Shown here: one piece after another, positions 5,252 through 5,328 of the stretch
Position numbering within the stretch: position 1 is the first letter of the stretch
Layout of the letters: each line of letters begins with the position of its first letter
Origin: Campylobacterales bacterium
Lineage (GTDB): Bacteria > Campylobacterota > Campylobacteria > Campylobacterales > Sulfurovaceae
Direction of reading: 5' to 3'
DNA length: 5,328 nt
Assembly: GCA_014763905.1 (NCBI GenBank)
Contig: JACXUN010000116.1
Span: forward strand, 1 to 5,328
Notes under the pieces: generated by a model
What the model was told of the DNA's origin: nothing
Databases searched by the model: none
What the model saw: the letters and a program-made list of their open reading frames with translations, nothing else
Program-made: the position numbers and the translations under genes

Positions 5252-5328
5252 GCAGTTGATTTGCCTCTCCCATCCACTGATGCAGTGCTTCCCACTCTTC
5301 ATTTTCCACCATGGTGTGACAGCGTTGG
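5238..5328 (-). CDS. C-terminus of a gene continuing beyond the window, possibly prephenate dehydrogenase (TyrA)
   Basis: The last 29 codons of a minus-strand gene run in from the right edge and end at TAA (5240-5238). They encode a helical, acidic tail containing ENEEWEALHQWMGEANQLHE and ending in IL. This resembles from memory the end of Campylobacterota TyrA (prephenate dehydrogenase, tyrosine synthesis), where a Trp-X-X-Leu...Trp-Met...Ala-Asn-X-Leu pattern closes the protein. The match is short and has not been searched, so the name is tentative. That the frame is coding is better supported: it explains the tight position of the downstream DUF2279 start, which overlaps this stop by 14 bases, as expected in an operon. 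Confidence 0.45.
   Translation of the reverse strand, partial: QRCHTMVENEEWEALHQWMGEANQLHEIL

Overview
The window looks like chromosomal DNA from a Campylobacterota (epsilonproteobacterial) chemolithotroph, of the Sulfuricurvum/Sulfurimonas type. Three things point that way. A Tat-exported sulfite dehydrogenase and a one-haem cytochrome c lie in the same order as the Campylobacter jejuni SorA/SorB pair (Cj0005c/Cj0004c). Next comes a batC-batD pair whose BatC ends in an NPW tail of the kind I associate with this group. The promoters have a clear TATAAT-type -10 in AT-rich DNA but no -35. The genes have moderate GC content, which suits Sulfuricurvum better than Campylobacter. The placement is inference; no marker gene is present.

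Layout: positions 1-503 hold no gene I can recognise. This AT-rich stretch contains a possible promoter and 25-codon ORF near its left end, two sizeable predicted RNA hairpins (188-266 and 321-349), and then the probable control region of the next operon. Positions 504-1712 (sorA) and 1723-2025 (sorB) form a two-gene + strand operon. A 145-base AT-rich gap (2026-2170) follows; it carries a perfect TATAAT and a perfect 9-bp hairpin just before the ribosome binding site of batC. Positions 2171-2956 (batC) and 2937-4424 (batD) overlap by 20 bases and must be co-transcribed. On the other strand, a DUF2279 family envelope protein (4418-5251) converges on batD, with the stop codons overlapping by 7 bases. 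Its start lies inside the end of an upstream minus-strand gene, seen only as its last 29 codons (5238-5328), which resembles the C-terminus of prephenate dehydrogenase TyrA.

Function: SorA oxidises sulfite to sulfate in the periplasm and passes electrons to SorB, which should feed the respiratory chain at cytochrome c level. BatC and BatD are exported Bat proteins, normally part of a cluster with MoxR, DUF58 and the von Willebrand factor proteins BatA and BatB. None of those partners is next to them here, where sorAB takes the place upstream. The DUF2279 protein appears to be translationally coupled to tyrA-like expression and is probably an envelope protein of unknown role.

No clear new enzyme system is visible. 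The least explained material is the structured non-coding stretch before sorA and the hairpins placed directly upstream of the ribosome binding sites of both operons.
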